Shown here piece after piece: positions 11,288 through 19,741 of a stretch of DNA of 64,000 nt. The stretch comes from Symsagittifera roscoffensis (taxonomy: Eukaryota; Xenacoelomorpha; Acoela; Convolutidae). The position numbers and the translations under genes were made by a program. The stretch is taken from assembly GCF_963678635.1 (NCBI RefSeq), contig NC_087066.1, positions 266,201 to 330,200 on the forward strand, in the 5' to 3' direction. Every line of letters starts with the position of its first letter. The stretch's first letter is position 1. The notes below the pieces were generated by a model. It ran no database searches. It was not told where the DNA came from and worked only from the letters and a program-made list of their open reading frames with translations.

Positions 11288-11620
11288 GGTTGCCTTGAGC
11301 TACTTAATAGGGAAGTTCGGGCAATCCGGGAACAAATAAAGGAAGACCTCGGTGGGTGTATTAGGCAAATACACACCCACTTGAGAAGAAAAGTTGTTCC
11401 CTACTCTCGTGCACTTGGAGCAGTCCGAGTGTGGGAGAGCTTTTTCATAGACTTGACGAATTTTCGACCAAGAGGTTGCCTTGAGCTACTTAGTAGGACA
11501 GCTCGGGCAATCGCAGGACACCCAAAAGAAGACCTCGGTGGGTGTATTAGGCAAATACACACCCACTTGAGAAGACTGTGTCCTGGGCTTCGTTCTTTCG
11601 GATCGTTCCGATTGGGGGAA
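11288..11620 (+). ncRNA. Duplicated leader RNA hairpin with compensatory stem changes
   Basis: A 186-bp tandem duplication (copies start at 11288 and 11474). Both copies share an identical inner hairpin (GTGGGTGT/ACACCCAC, AGGC in the loop). The basal stem is GGGAACAA/TTGTTCCC in copy 1 (11328-11335 with 11394-11401) and CAGGACAC/GTGTCCTG in copy 2 (11514-11521 with 11578-11585). Both sides changed while pairing was kept, which is direct covariation evidence for a functional RNA fold. The frame through both copies is open but lacks an ATG, so coding is less likely. The function is unknown. Packaging, dimerisation or translational control are candidates. Confidence 0.65.
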
Positions 11621-12052
11621 GTCTTTTTCTTTAAGACTAAGTTTTATTTATCTATTTCTGAATCATCACTGCTTTTTATCGATGATTGTTTAATTTTAAC
11701 AAAGCAGTGACTTAATAAATTGTGTGGCGATAAATTGATACTGACAAAAGGTCGCTGTCACCTATAGGATATTCTTATCTGATTACCGATTGTGTTTTGT
11801 GTACCGATTATATCTTGTGGAAACTTAGTGTTACTGTTATATTATACAACCGGGTTGAGTCAGCATTATATCAATACTGGGTAGACCCTGTGTGTAACTT
11901 TAGCTGAGTCACTAGTTTAGTCGTGAGGGATCTAAGACACATTTTGATACTGACGGATTCGAGTAGGCAGCGTTAAGTCATTTAACTAAAACTTGTTTGT
12001 GGTGCGTTTGCATTGCCATCAAATTACGAATATTTTCATTTTGTATAAAACT

Positions 12053-14350
12053 ATGCAGCGCAGGGACTCGTTAGGATCGACTACCAAAATTCCCAGGCTA
12101 AGCAAGGGAAGCACGCGGAAATTTAGAACTAGGCGTAGCCAAACCTCGTTTAGCAGCGCTTCCGACGCGTTTGCTGAAGACGAACCGACTAAAGGTCAAC
12201 CTGATCTTTCAGTGATCGAAATGAAACTAAGGAGCGAGAAAAACCTTGATGGCAACCAAGACCGGAGCGCCGAGGCCGAGCCTGCGAGCGGAACGCTGGT
12301 GGATCCCTTTGACGAAGGGGAGCGAACGCTCATTCGACCCGACTTTGAGCCAGACGAGGTCCTCGAACGAGAGGAAGTCGAGAGGACAGAAGAGACCTCG
12401 GAGCGTTCCGAGGTCGAGCCGCGAGAAGAAGTCTTGTTCAGGGGAATGTCCAAATCGGAGACCAAGAGTCACAGGTGGAGGGGAGAATACTCACATTCGG
12501 CTAGTACCCACTCATCTCTGGCCAAGCAGAGCAACAACGCGATGATGTCGAGTATAAGCCCGAGTGAAGAACAATCGGGTTCGAAAGCCAAGAAGAGTTG
12601 GAGGTCTCTGTACGACGAGCGCATGGCATCACTACCAACTGTTGGTTTGACTTCCAGTTATGACTACCCGGAGACATCCCATCCGGATGTAGACTTCACA
12701 CCGTGCCCAAGGAACGAGAAGAGCAGCAAGGCGTCATCAATCTCGCCGAACAGGCCCATGTCAGATGGGATAACGATGGGGGCATCATCAACTTTTGACA
12801 GACTAATGACGTCAATGCACAAGCAAAAGGACGGAGCGTCATCGAGTACTAGGCTACCGCCGCAGCTGACCTCATCTTCTCTGGGGCTAACCCCGTCACT
12901 GGGGGCAGCTGGTGACATAAGTGATATGTTCGCTGGTGTGATGAATGGCCTGGATGAATTGAGGCGGGACATGACTAAAAAGATAGATCAAGTTGACGAG
13001 AGAGCTCACCATGGTAGAGAGAGCTTGAAAGATGAGCTGACGCACGTGAAGTCGCAGGCGAGGTTTGATCAGGCTCAGTTGATTCGCAACACCGATCAAT
13101 GCCTGGCCGAGAGCCTGGCACAGGCAAAGAAAGAGTCAGAGGAAAGGGAGGCTAGGATGACAAGAGAGATCGAGCGATTATTGAATGATCATGATAGTAC
13201 CTATGCCCAAACGATGACTGGCCTGGAAAAGAGGTTGGACGCCAAATCTGACTTGATGATGCGGAAGCTTGACGCGATCCTGAACGGAAGTAGTTGGCAG
13301 GAGCATTCCAACTCAAGGGAGCGCTCACGCCATGCGAATGTTGCAGATGGTACGGGCAACAATGCTAGAGCCCAGCAAAGCTCGAGAACGAACTACGAGC
13401 ATAGAAACAAGGAGTGGCCAAGGGCAGCCCCGCAGAGGCCTGGCTGGACGAATCCAGTACCGCCGGAGGCAGAGGCCACACCGGAGACAAGATTGCCAAC
13501 CGTGCCACAAGTCAGTTCAGTACCAGATCTGACCACAGTCTCACAAGACACAACGATGTATGCCTCGATGTTCGAGCCTCTGAACAGATCTCTTGAAACA
13601 TTCATCACCAAGCTCTCGAAGTCAACCGAGAGAGGAGAGAGGTCAAGAAGAACACTGAAGAAGCCGAAGTCATACAAAGACGAGTCAGATGGCTGCATTG
13701 ACACTTGGATAGAGGTGATGAAGTTACACTTTGAGGAAGAGAATCTCTCCAAGAAACAAGAGTGCAGCGCGCTGACGAGCAACCTGGAGGGTACTGCATT
13801 AAATTGTGTAATGGCGAAAAGAGCCAATGAGAGAGACAGCGCTCGCAAGATATTCGACATCCTGCTGAATCGTTTCGGCTCTGGAGTACAAGGGCACCAG
13901 GCCATGGTGAAGTTCGAGAAGAGGCGACAGAGAGATGAAGAATCAATAGATAAATTCTTGGATGACCTTGAACTGCTCAGGAGGAGAAGTAACCCGGATG
14001 AGAGAATATCCGAGCGAAACTTGGCGATCGCTTCGAAGTTCATGGATGGAGTAAGGAGTGAGGAGTTGAAGACGATGTTGGCCACTCACTTCACCCTGTC
14101 ACTAGATCAGGTACCCACGCCCGACGACTTGCGTATGAAGTCACGCGAGTATTTACTCATAAAACCGAGGGCGCAAAACCGTTACAGCAATTATGGCAAC
14201 TATAGCGGGACAAACACTGGTGCGAATTCCAGTTGGTACAAACCTCGCGATGACATGGACAAGAGGAGGTCGTGTGCGAATTGTGGTTCGATGGACCATC
14301 ACGTTTCTGCGTGTTCTGCATACAAACAGAACATGAAGGCCATAGGCTAG
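12053..14350 (+). CDS. Gag polyprotein of the giant retrotransposon
   Basis: The first ATG (12053) opens a 765-codon frame. The frame extends 20 codons upstream but has no earlier ATG. The N-terminal third is charged and Ser/Arg/Glu-rich and probably disordered. Residues about 300-405 look like a coiled coil. A retrotransposon-gag capsid region follows at about 530-700 (CIDTWIEVMKLHF, DKFLDDLELLRRRS). Near the C-terminus is a zinc knuckle CANCGSMDHHVSAC (CX2CX4HX4C, about 741-754). Role: capsid assembly and RNA packaging. The frame ends in UAG, and the same frame continues downstream with a second zinc knuckle, so the gag end lies between two knuckles. The stop is therefore either a regulated readthrough site or a mutation. 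Confidence 0.9.
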   Translation: MQRRDSLGSTTKIPRLSKGSTRKFRTRRSQTSFSSASDAFAEDEPTKGQPDLSVIEMKLRSEKNLDGNQDRSAEAEPASGTLVDPFDEGERTLIRPDFEPDEVLEREEVERTEETSERSEVEPREEVLFRGMSKSETKSHRWRGEYSHSASTHSSLAKQSNNAMMSSISPSEEQSGSKAKKSWRSLYDERMASLPTVGLTSSYDYPETSHPDVDFTPCPRNEKSSKASSISPNRPMSDGITMGASSTFDRLMTSMHKQKDGASSSTRLPPQLTSSSLGLTPSLGAAGDISDMFAGVMNGLDELRRDMTKKIDQVDERAHHGRESLKDELTHVKSQARFDQAQLIRNTDQCLAESLAQAKKESEEREARMTREIERLLNDHDSTYAQTMTGLEKRLDAKSDLMMRKLDAILNGSSWQEHSNSRERSRHANVADGTGNNARAQQSSRTNYEHRNKEWPRAAPQRPGWTNPVPPEAEATPETRLPTVPQVSSVPDLTTVSQDTTMYASMFEPLNRSLETFITKLSKSTERGERSRRTLKKPKSYKDESDGCIDTWIEVMKLHFEEENLSKKQECSALTSNLEGTALNCVMAKRANERDSARKIFDILLNRFGSGVQGHQAMVKFEKRRQRDEESIDKFLDDLELLRRRSNPDERISERNLAIASKFMDGVRSEELKTMLATHFTLSLDQVPTPDDLRMKSREYLLIKPRAQNRYSNYGNYSGTNTGANSSWYKPRDDMDKRRSCANCGSMDHHVSACSAYKQNMKAIG

Positions 14351-17300
14351 TTTCTCGAGGACGCTGACGCGACCGACGAGGATCATGAAGAGTATGTGAG
14401 AGGGCTCATCATGAAATATGGTCCGAGGTGTTTCTTCTGTAATTTGGAGGGACACTTCAAGTCGGATTGTACTCAATTTTGGGACGCAGTAGCGGACGTG
14501 AAACATCCCCGCCATGAAGAGGCGCTTTCGGGGGTCAAGGCCAGTCGAGCACGTCTGATGAACGAGGCTGAATCTCGGAAAAAGGAGACGACACCGAACA
14601 CCTTCACGACCAAAAAGGTTAAGACGTGGCCTGATGAGGTGGTAGCCTCGAACCTCGAAACAGAGTCGTCTAGCCCACTCAAGGTGGATTACGGCCTGGC
14701 GGCAAGGACAGCTCTGCAGAATGTCAAACAGGACCTAGCCACGAAAGAAGTGGAGCAATGGGTAAGGTCGGAGCTGGAGAGCACAGATCTTCGGGAAGGT
14801 CTTAATGTCCTGAGTAAAACGACAGGAGCAGAAGACGAAAGAGAGCCCAAGAAACAGGGACTAAAACTGAACGTTATATCTGGCAAGATTTTCGGCATGA
14901 CGAAGGCAGGGACCAAAATAATGTCTATCATCCTAGTCGCAGGGCACCAGGTGGTCAAGAACCTGAGCGAGCCATCCGAGATTACACTGGTCCACCTGGA
15001 CATCTATGCCGACTACCTGAAGGAGAAGGATCCCAAACTGGACTCCAGGGCAGTGCGAGCGCTGCTCACAACGGGAGGTCCGAGGCTGATGAAAGTGGAC
15101 GGACATTATATCGATGTCCATGGCACTTACCCGATTCTGATGAATGTGGATGGCATCAATATCTACACGAAAGCTCACATAACTGACGCGAACGATCAGG
15201 TTGGCCGGATATACATTGGTCAAGAGGAGCTGAAGGTCAGACGAATCGGACACAACGCGATGCTCGAACAAGATGCTGTGCATATTGGTTGCGAGGCAGA
15301 TCTAGCCGCACACGTCCTGGACGTGCAAGGCAGACAACTTTCAGTAAAGGGACTGCTAGACACGGGAGCAGTAGTTAGTGTCATGCCAGTCAAAACTTGG
15401 ACCGACATGGGTTTTGATAGGTCGGATCTCATACCGACAAACATCAGGTTGGCAGCTGCCAATCAGGGAGCGATCTATGTCTCCGGACGAACTCCGATCA
15501 TCTCACTGCAGCTCGGAGGGAGACATCTTTGGATGAGCTTCCTAGTAGTAGAGAATTTGGACGAATCCGACCAGTTCATCCTAAGAAGGGATTTCGTTCG
15601 TAACTTTGACGTCACGATTGATCTCAATGACGGATTGATTAGGATCAAGGATCCTGAAAGAAAGTATGAGAAAAGACCCCTTAATAAGATCTTAATTAAT
15701 CAGGCCAAGGTGCCGATTTTTCTGGATCGAAAAGTTAGATTAAAACCGAACCAAGCCGTAATAGCAACGTTTAGGATGAGGAACTTGAATGAACTCAGCA
15801 ATGACAGACAGGTGTGTCTGGTACCAAATCCAAACAGTAAAAGCTCGGCTATTTTAGGAAGAAGCTTCTCGCTCACTCAGAGCGGACTGTGTGTGAGTGT
15901 GTTATTGAACACAGAGGCAACAACAGTGACAATACAGAGGGGAAAGAAACTTGGCTACGCTTTGCCTCTGAACACAGACTTTCTGAGTGTGGAGAACTTG
16001 AAGAAGTTTGATGTAACTAAGTGTCCATTACATGCGAACCAAGAATGTATAATGAAAAGAGTAATTGAATTGAAATCTTCTAGGAAATTGTTTTCAATGA
16101 AGTCGGAAACAGATGATGGGCTGTCTAGTTGTTCCAATTTTCCTGAGAGGCCGACGGAAGCAGAGTTAGCAGCGAATAGGCCTGTCCTACCTGAGATAGA
16201 GCATCTGAAGGGTAAAATATCTGACAAGGAACTAGATTCGCTCAAGGCGGTGCTAAATCGGAACGCAGACGTTTTTTCGAAACACAAGGCCGACATAGGT
16301 TGTTGCAATTTCGTAGAGCACGAGATTGAGATAGAAGAGGGCTCGGTACCTCATAGGGAAGGGGCGAGGAGAATGACCCCAAATAAATCAGAAGCGTGTA
16401 GGAAGGAAATCGAGATGTTAATGGAGTACGACATGATCGAGCCGTCGAAGTCCCCATGGGCTTGTGGCGTGGTCATGGCGAAAAAGAAAGGGGGACAACT
16501 CAGATTTTGTTGTGATTTCCGTTATCTGAACGCAGTGACTATAAAGGACGCATACCCGATTCCCCGCATCGATGAGAGCCTATCCAAGCTGGGAGACGCC
16601 AAGTTCTTCACGACGTTGGATTTGGGCTCAGCATTCTGGCAAGTGCCGCTCAGAAAGCAAGATCGAGAGAAAACAGGTTTCGCGTGTGAGCTGGGACTGT
16701 TCCAGTGGAAGAGGATGCCATTCGGATTGTGCAACGCGACGGCCACATTCCAGCGACTGATGGCTCAGGCACTCACGAGCGTTACTAAGAAGTATGGGAA
16801 TCTCATCATGTGTTATGTCGATGATGTAGTGATCGCGACACCAACCTTAGAAGACCACATAGAGAGGTTGGAGGAGGTGTTTTCTTGCATGAAGCAGGCG
16901 GGTCTGAAATGCAAACCCTCTAAGTGTGAAATCCTCAGGGATTCCATAAAGTATCTGGGCCGCCTGGTTGACAAACATGGAGTGAGACCAGATCCCGAAG
17001 CGGTTGAAGCGGTGCTGACCTGGAAGGCACCTAAAACAGATACACAGTTGATGAGTTTTCTGGGATTCGCCAATTATTATCGCGAGTTCATCAAGGGGTA
17101 TGCTGACAAAATATACCCCATGCAGAGGTTGATGAGAAACAAGGGCAAAAAGTTCACCTGGACTGATGAGGCACAAGTCTCATTTGAAAACATCAAACGC
17201 GAACTTTGCGAGGCACCGGTCCTCGGCATGCCAACGGAGAAGGGGATGTTCGTGCTGGACACGGATGCATCAGTGGTTGCGATATCAGGCATACTTCACC

Positions 17301-19741
17301 AAGAGCAGGAGTGGAACGGGAGAACGGTTCTTCGTCCGATAGCTTATGGAAGTAAAGTCCTGAGTGACACTGAGATGAAGTACGGCGCACCAAAAGCGGA
17401 GATGTTTGCTGTGATCACGTTCGTGGAAAAGTACAGGGCCTACTTGGGGAGTGCTCCCTTTAAGTTACGTGTGGACAATCGTGCCCTTGCCTGGCTGAAA
17501 ACCTATTCGATGGACCAAAGCTACATTGGTCGTTGGATCGTGCGCTTGGATGGATACCACATGATCATAGAGCACCGTACCCGTGACAAGCACCAGAACG
17601 CAGATAGCCTCAGCAAAAAGACAGAATTTTATGAGCGCCTTGAAGAGAAGCAGGCTAACCAATCAGAGATCAAAGACGGGTTTTCCTTTCTGGACAAAGA
17701 AATTTATGATAAGCTGCCACTTACTAGGTGGTTAGACAAATCAGGACATCCTATACCTGGACACCCTGACCTTCCAGTGGAGACAGCCGCGGAGATAAAG
17801 CTCTTAGCCAGAGGCGAACCCGTTCCGTTGGATCTGCTAGTCCGATCCAACTTGGTACAGCAAGAACTGACCAGGCTGGGTATAAACAGCATTGCTTTAT
17901 TGAACAAGACGGTGAACGTGGCGCCGGACGTCATGGGAAAACTCCGTGACTTGTTGGACAGGGAAGTGGACAGGCATGATCGTGAATGGATGGAGACCAT
18001 GCAGAGGTTGACTGTCACCGAGAGAGTAGAGAAGAGGCCAGTGTCCATTCGCAGCCGAGGCGTTGAACGGGATTGCAGGTCGATCGTCAACCAGCTGGTG
18101 ACCTCGATGCCGAAAGAAGTCTTGTTGAGAACTTCGTTCACTGAATATAGAACATTGAGTCAGAACCAAGCTACTGAGGAAGTCAGGATCAGGTCGAAGT
18201 CTAGCTTCACGAGGAGAGTGCACTTCACGGATGCAAAAGAGGAATATGAGCCAAGCCCAGATTGTTCGTCCGTGGACGAGACAATGTCCGGGGAGTCTGA
18301 CACCTTCGAGCCAGTCAAGGACGACTTGTCTGAGGAGTCAAACGCCTTTGAGCCCGTGCAGGACAACTTGTCCGGGGAGAGGTTGACTAGACCACCTAGG
18401 GGCAGAATTTTGTCCGGGGAGTCGGGTTCAAAGCGACCAATGGACAGAGTTTTGTCCGGGGAGTCGAGAAACATCTCAAACAACTTGGAATATGATGTTG
18501 GAGAATCGGTCGACTCAAGTGTTGATTCGGGACCTCAGTCCGGGGACAACACGTCTGAAACAACTTCCAATTCCGATATGTCAGAGATTGCGATCCACTC
18601 CTTATTGGTAGACTGGAAGCAGCGTGGGCTGGACCGAGAAATACATCAGGATCCAGACAGGGACAGATACACCTCAGATGAAGAGGGCACTGTGGTAGAC
18701 AATGCCGCAGACGAGCTCGAACTGATAGCAGTTTCAAAACGCCCTACCAGATTGCTGCCACATGGTACGGTCGTCCGTACCAATCTGGAACCATCTGTGC
18801 AAGAAGTGACGCCTTTGAAAAAGATTTGGTGTGTCAAGTTGATGGACGATGCTCATGCTCCGGAGATAATGAGTGGGCAAATGAACGTGGTGAAGACGTA
18901 TTTGAAAGCCAGGTACAGGCTGTCAGATCTCCTGAGGGCTCAACGAAATGATAGAATGACGAGCAGTCTGAAAAGATGGATCGAGAATGGAGCACCCGAC
19001 AAGGGAGACTTGGAAGAAGACAGCTACAAAATCCTGAAGCAGTTTTACCTGAAGAGGAAAGACTTGTTGTACCTGAATAAGGACGGAATCGTGGCCTGTA
19101 AGCGCAAGGAGGAGGACAAGGTCCTTTATAAATACAATTCAATCGTGTTACCTCAGTTGTACCAGACCGAATTGCTCTTTCGCTCACATGATCAGATGGG
19201 ACATCAAGGTGTGGACAAAGTGTATAACAGGATACAAAAACGATTCGAATGGCCGGGATTGAAGAAGGCTTGTGAGAAATGGGTAGCCGCATGCCTGTTT
19301 TGTCAACAGGCAAAGGATCACAGGAAACTGAGGTTCCCTCTACAGTCAATAGAATCGTCAGGTTTCAACGAAGTGGTGCAAATTGATCATCAGAAAAACT
19401 GCATGACAGCAACGGGCTACAATCAGGTGCTGGTAATGATCGACCATTTTACGAAGTATGCGGAGGCAGCACCCTGCATGACAGCATCGGCAGAAGAAAC
19501 GTGCGATCATTTGATAAACGTGTGGATAGCAAGGCATGGCTGCCCCATCACGTTTCAATCGGACAATGGCAAAGCATTCGTAGGTGATCTCACGAAAGAG
19601 TTAATGAAAAGGTCGCAGGTAGCGCAGGCCCACTCGACCACTTATCACCCGCAAACGAATGGCCTAGTCGAGAGGCAGAATCGCACACTGGTATCCATGT
19701 TGAGAGTCTACTGCTCACGCTACATGGATGACTGGGACTAG
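14351..19741 (+). CDS. Pol polyprotein, part 1: knuckle, protease(s), RT, RNase H, integrase core
   Basis: Continues in the gag frame after the UAG at 14348; the first downstream ATG is 14411. Residues are counted from the GTG at 14396. Zinc knuckle CFFCNLEGHFKSDC at 12-25. Degenerate retropepsin-like segment at about 219-282 (LLTTGG). Active-type protease LLDTGA with D322. RT with D742 in TTLDLGSAF and YVDD at 807-810. RNase H with D957 and E1002, then DNRAL and ADSLS. A long linker at about 1120-1580 has repeated LSGES peptides. Integrase has an HHCC zinc module, D1664, D1723 and E1759 (35 residues between the last two). All catalytic residues are present. The frame stops at a UAG (19739-19741) inside the integrase core, beyond the catalytic Glu. 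Confidence 0.92.
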   Translation, partial: FLEDADATDEDHEEYVRGLIMKYGPRCFFCNLEGHFKSDCTQFWDAVADVKHPRHEEALSGVKASRARLMNEAESRKKETTPNTFTTKKVKTWPDEVVASNLETESSSPLKVDYGLAARTALQNVKQDLATKEVEQWVRSELESTDLREGLNVLSKTTGAEDEREPKKQGLKLNVISGKIFGMTKAGTKIMSIILVAGHQVVKNLSEPSEITLVHLDIYADYLKEKDPKLDSRAVRALLTTGGPRLMKVDGHYIDVHGTYPILMNVDGINIYTKAHITDANDQVGRIYIGQEELKVRRIGHNAMLEQDAVHIGCEADLAAHVLDVQGRQLSVKGLLDTGAVVSVMPVKTWTDMGFDRSDLIPTNIRLAAANQGAIYVSGRTPIISLQLGGRHLWMSFLVVENLDESDQFILRRDFVRNFDVTIDLNDGLIRIKDPERKYEKRPLNKILINQAKVPIFLDRKVRLKPNQAVIATFRMRNLNELSNDRQVCLVPNPNSKSSAILGRSFSLTQSGLCVSVLLNTEATTVTIQRGKKLGYALPLNTDFLSVENLKKFDVTKCPLHANQECIMKRVIELKSSRKLFSMKSETDDGLSSCSNFPERPTEAELAANRPVLPEIEHLKGKISDKELDSLKAVLNRNADVFSKHKADIGCCNFVEHEIEIEEGSVPHREGARRMTPNKSEACRKEIEMLMEYDMIEPSKSPWACGVVMAKKKGGQLRFCCDFRYLNAVTIKDAYPIPRIDESLSKLGDAKFFTTLDLGSAFWQVPLRKQDREKTGFACELGLFQWKRMPFGLCNATATFQRLMAQALTSVTKKYGNLIMCYVDDVVIATPTLEDHIERLEEVFSCMKQAGLKCKPSKCEILRDSIKYLGRLVDKHGVRPDPEAVEAVLTWKAPKTDTQLMSFLGFANYYREFIKGYADKIYPMQRLMRNKGKKFTWTDEAQVSFENIKRELCEAPVLGMPTEKGMFVLDTDASVVAISGILHQEQEWNGRTVLRPIAYGSKVLSDTEMKYGAPKAEMFAVITFVEKYRAYLGSAPFKLRVDNRALAWLKTYSMDQSYIGRWIVRLDGYHMIIEHRTRDKHQNADSLSKKTEFYERLEEKQANQSEIKDGFSFLDKEIYDKLPLTRWLDKSGHPIPGHPDLPVETAAEIKLLARGEPVPLDLLVRSNLVQQELTRLGINSIALLNKTVNVAPDVMGKLRDLLDREVDRHDREWMETMQRLTVTERVEKRPVSIRSRGVERDCRSIVNQLVTSMPKEVLLRTSFTEYRTLSQNQATEEVRIRSKSSFTRRVHFTDAKEEYEPSPDCSSVDETMSGESDTFEPVKDDLSEESNAFEPVQDNLSGERLTRPPRGRILSGESGSKRPMDRVLSGESRNISNNLEYDVGESVDSSVDSGPQSGDNTSETTSNSDMSEIAIHSLLVDWKQRGLDREIHQDPDRDRYTSDEEGTVVDNAADELELIAVSKRPTRLLPHGTVVRTNLEPSVQEVTPLKKIWCVKLMDDAHAPEIMSGQMNVVKTYLKARYRLSDLLRAQRNDRMTSSLKRWIENGAPDKGDLEEDSYKILKQFYLKRKDLLYLNKDGIVACKRKEEDKVLYKYNSIVLPQLYQTELLFRSHDQMGHQGVDKVYNRIQKRFEWPGLKKACEKWVAACLFCQQAKDHRKLRFPLQSIESSGFNEVVQIDHQKNCMTATGYNQVLVMIDHFTKYAEAAPCMTASAEETCDHLINVWIARHGCPITFQSDNGKAFVGDLTKELMKRSQVAQAHSTTYHPQTNGLVERQNRTLVSMLRVYCSRYMDDWD

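Larger units (their letters stand above)
8920..12052 (+). other. Long structured 5' leader of the giant element
   Basis: Non-coding stretch of 3.1 kb between the LTR and the gag ATG. It contains four perfect 8-9 bp CCCTCC/GGAGGG stems (9443-10576), a run of direct repeats with the core ACCCTCCGAAGTGACCCTC (10710-11110), and a 186-bp tandem duplication forming two similar hairpins (11288-11620). Open frames here start only with non-ATG codons or are short. Such a leader would suit RNA packaging, dimerisation, splicing or internal initiation. None of these is shown directly. Confidence 0.7.

Noticed and set aside
11282-11710. 142-codon frame across the duplicated leader hairpins
   Set aside because: Starts with TTG, no upstream ATG, and the copies differ mostly at stem positions with compensatory changes. 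RNA structure explains it better, although coding is not fully excluded.
12196-14085. Long minus-strand frames (up to 230 codons) opposite gag
   Set aside because: Shadows of the GA-rich gag sequence; the plus frame has the domain content.
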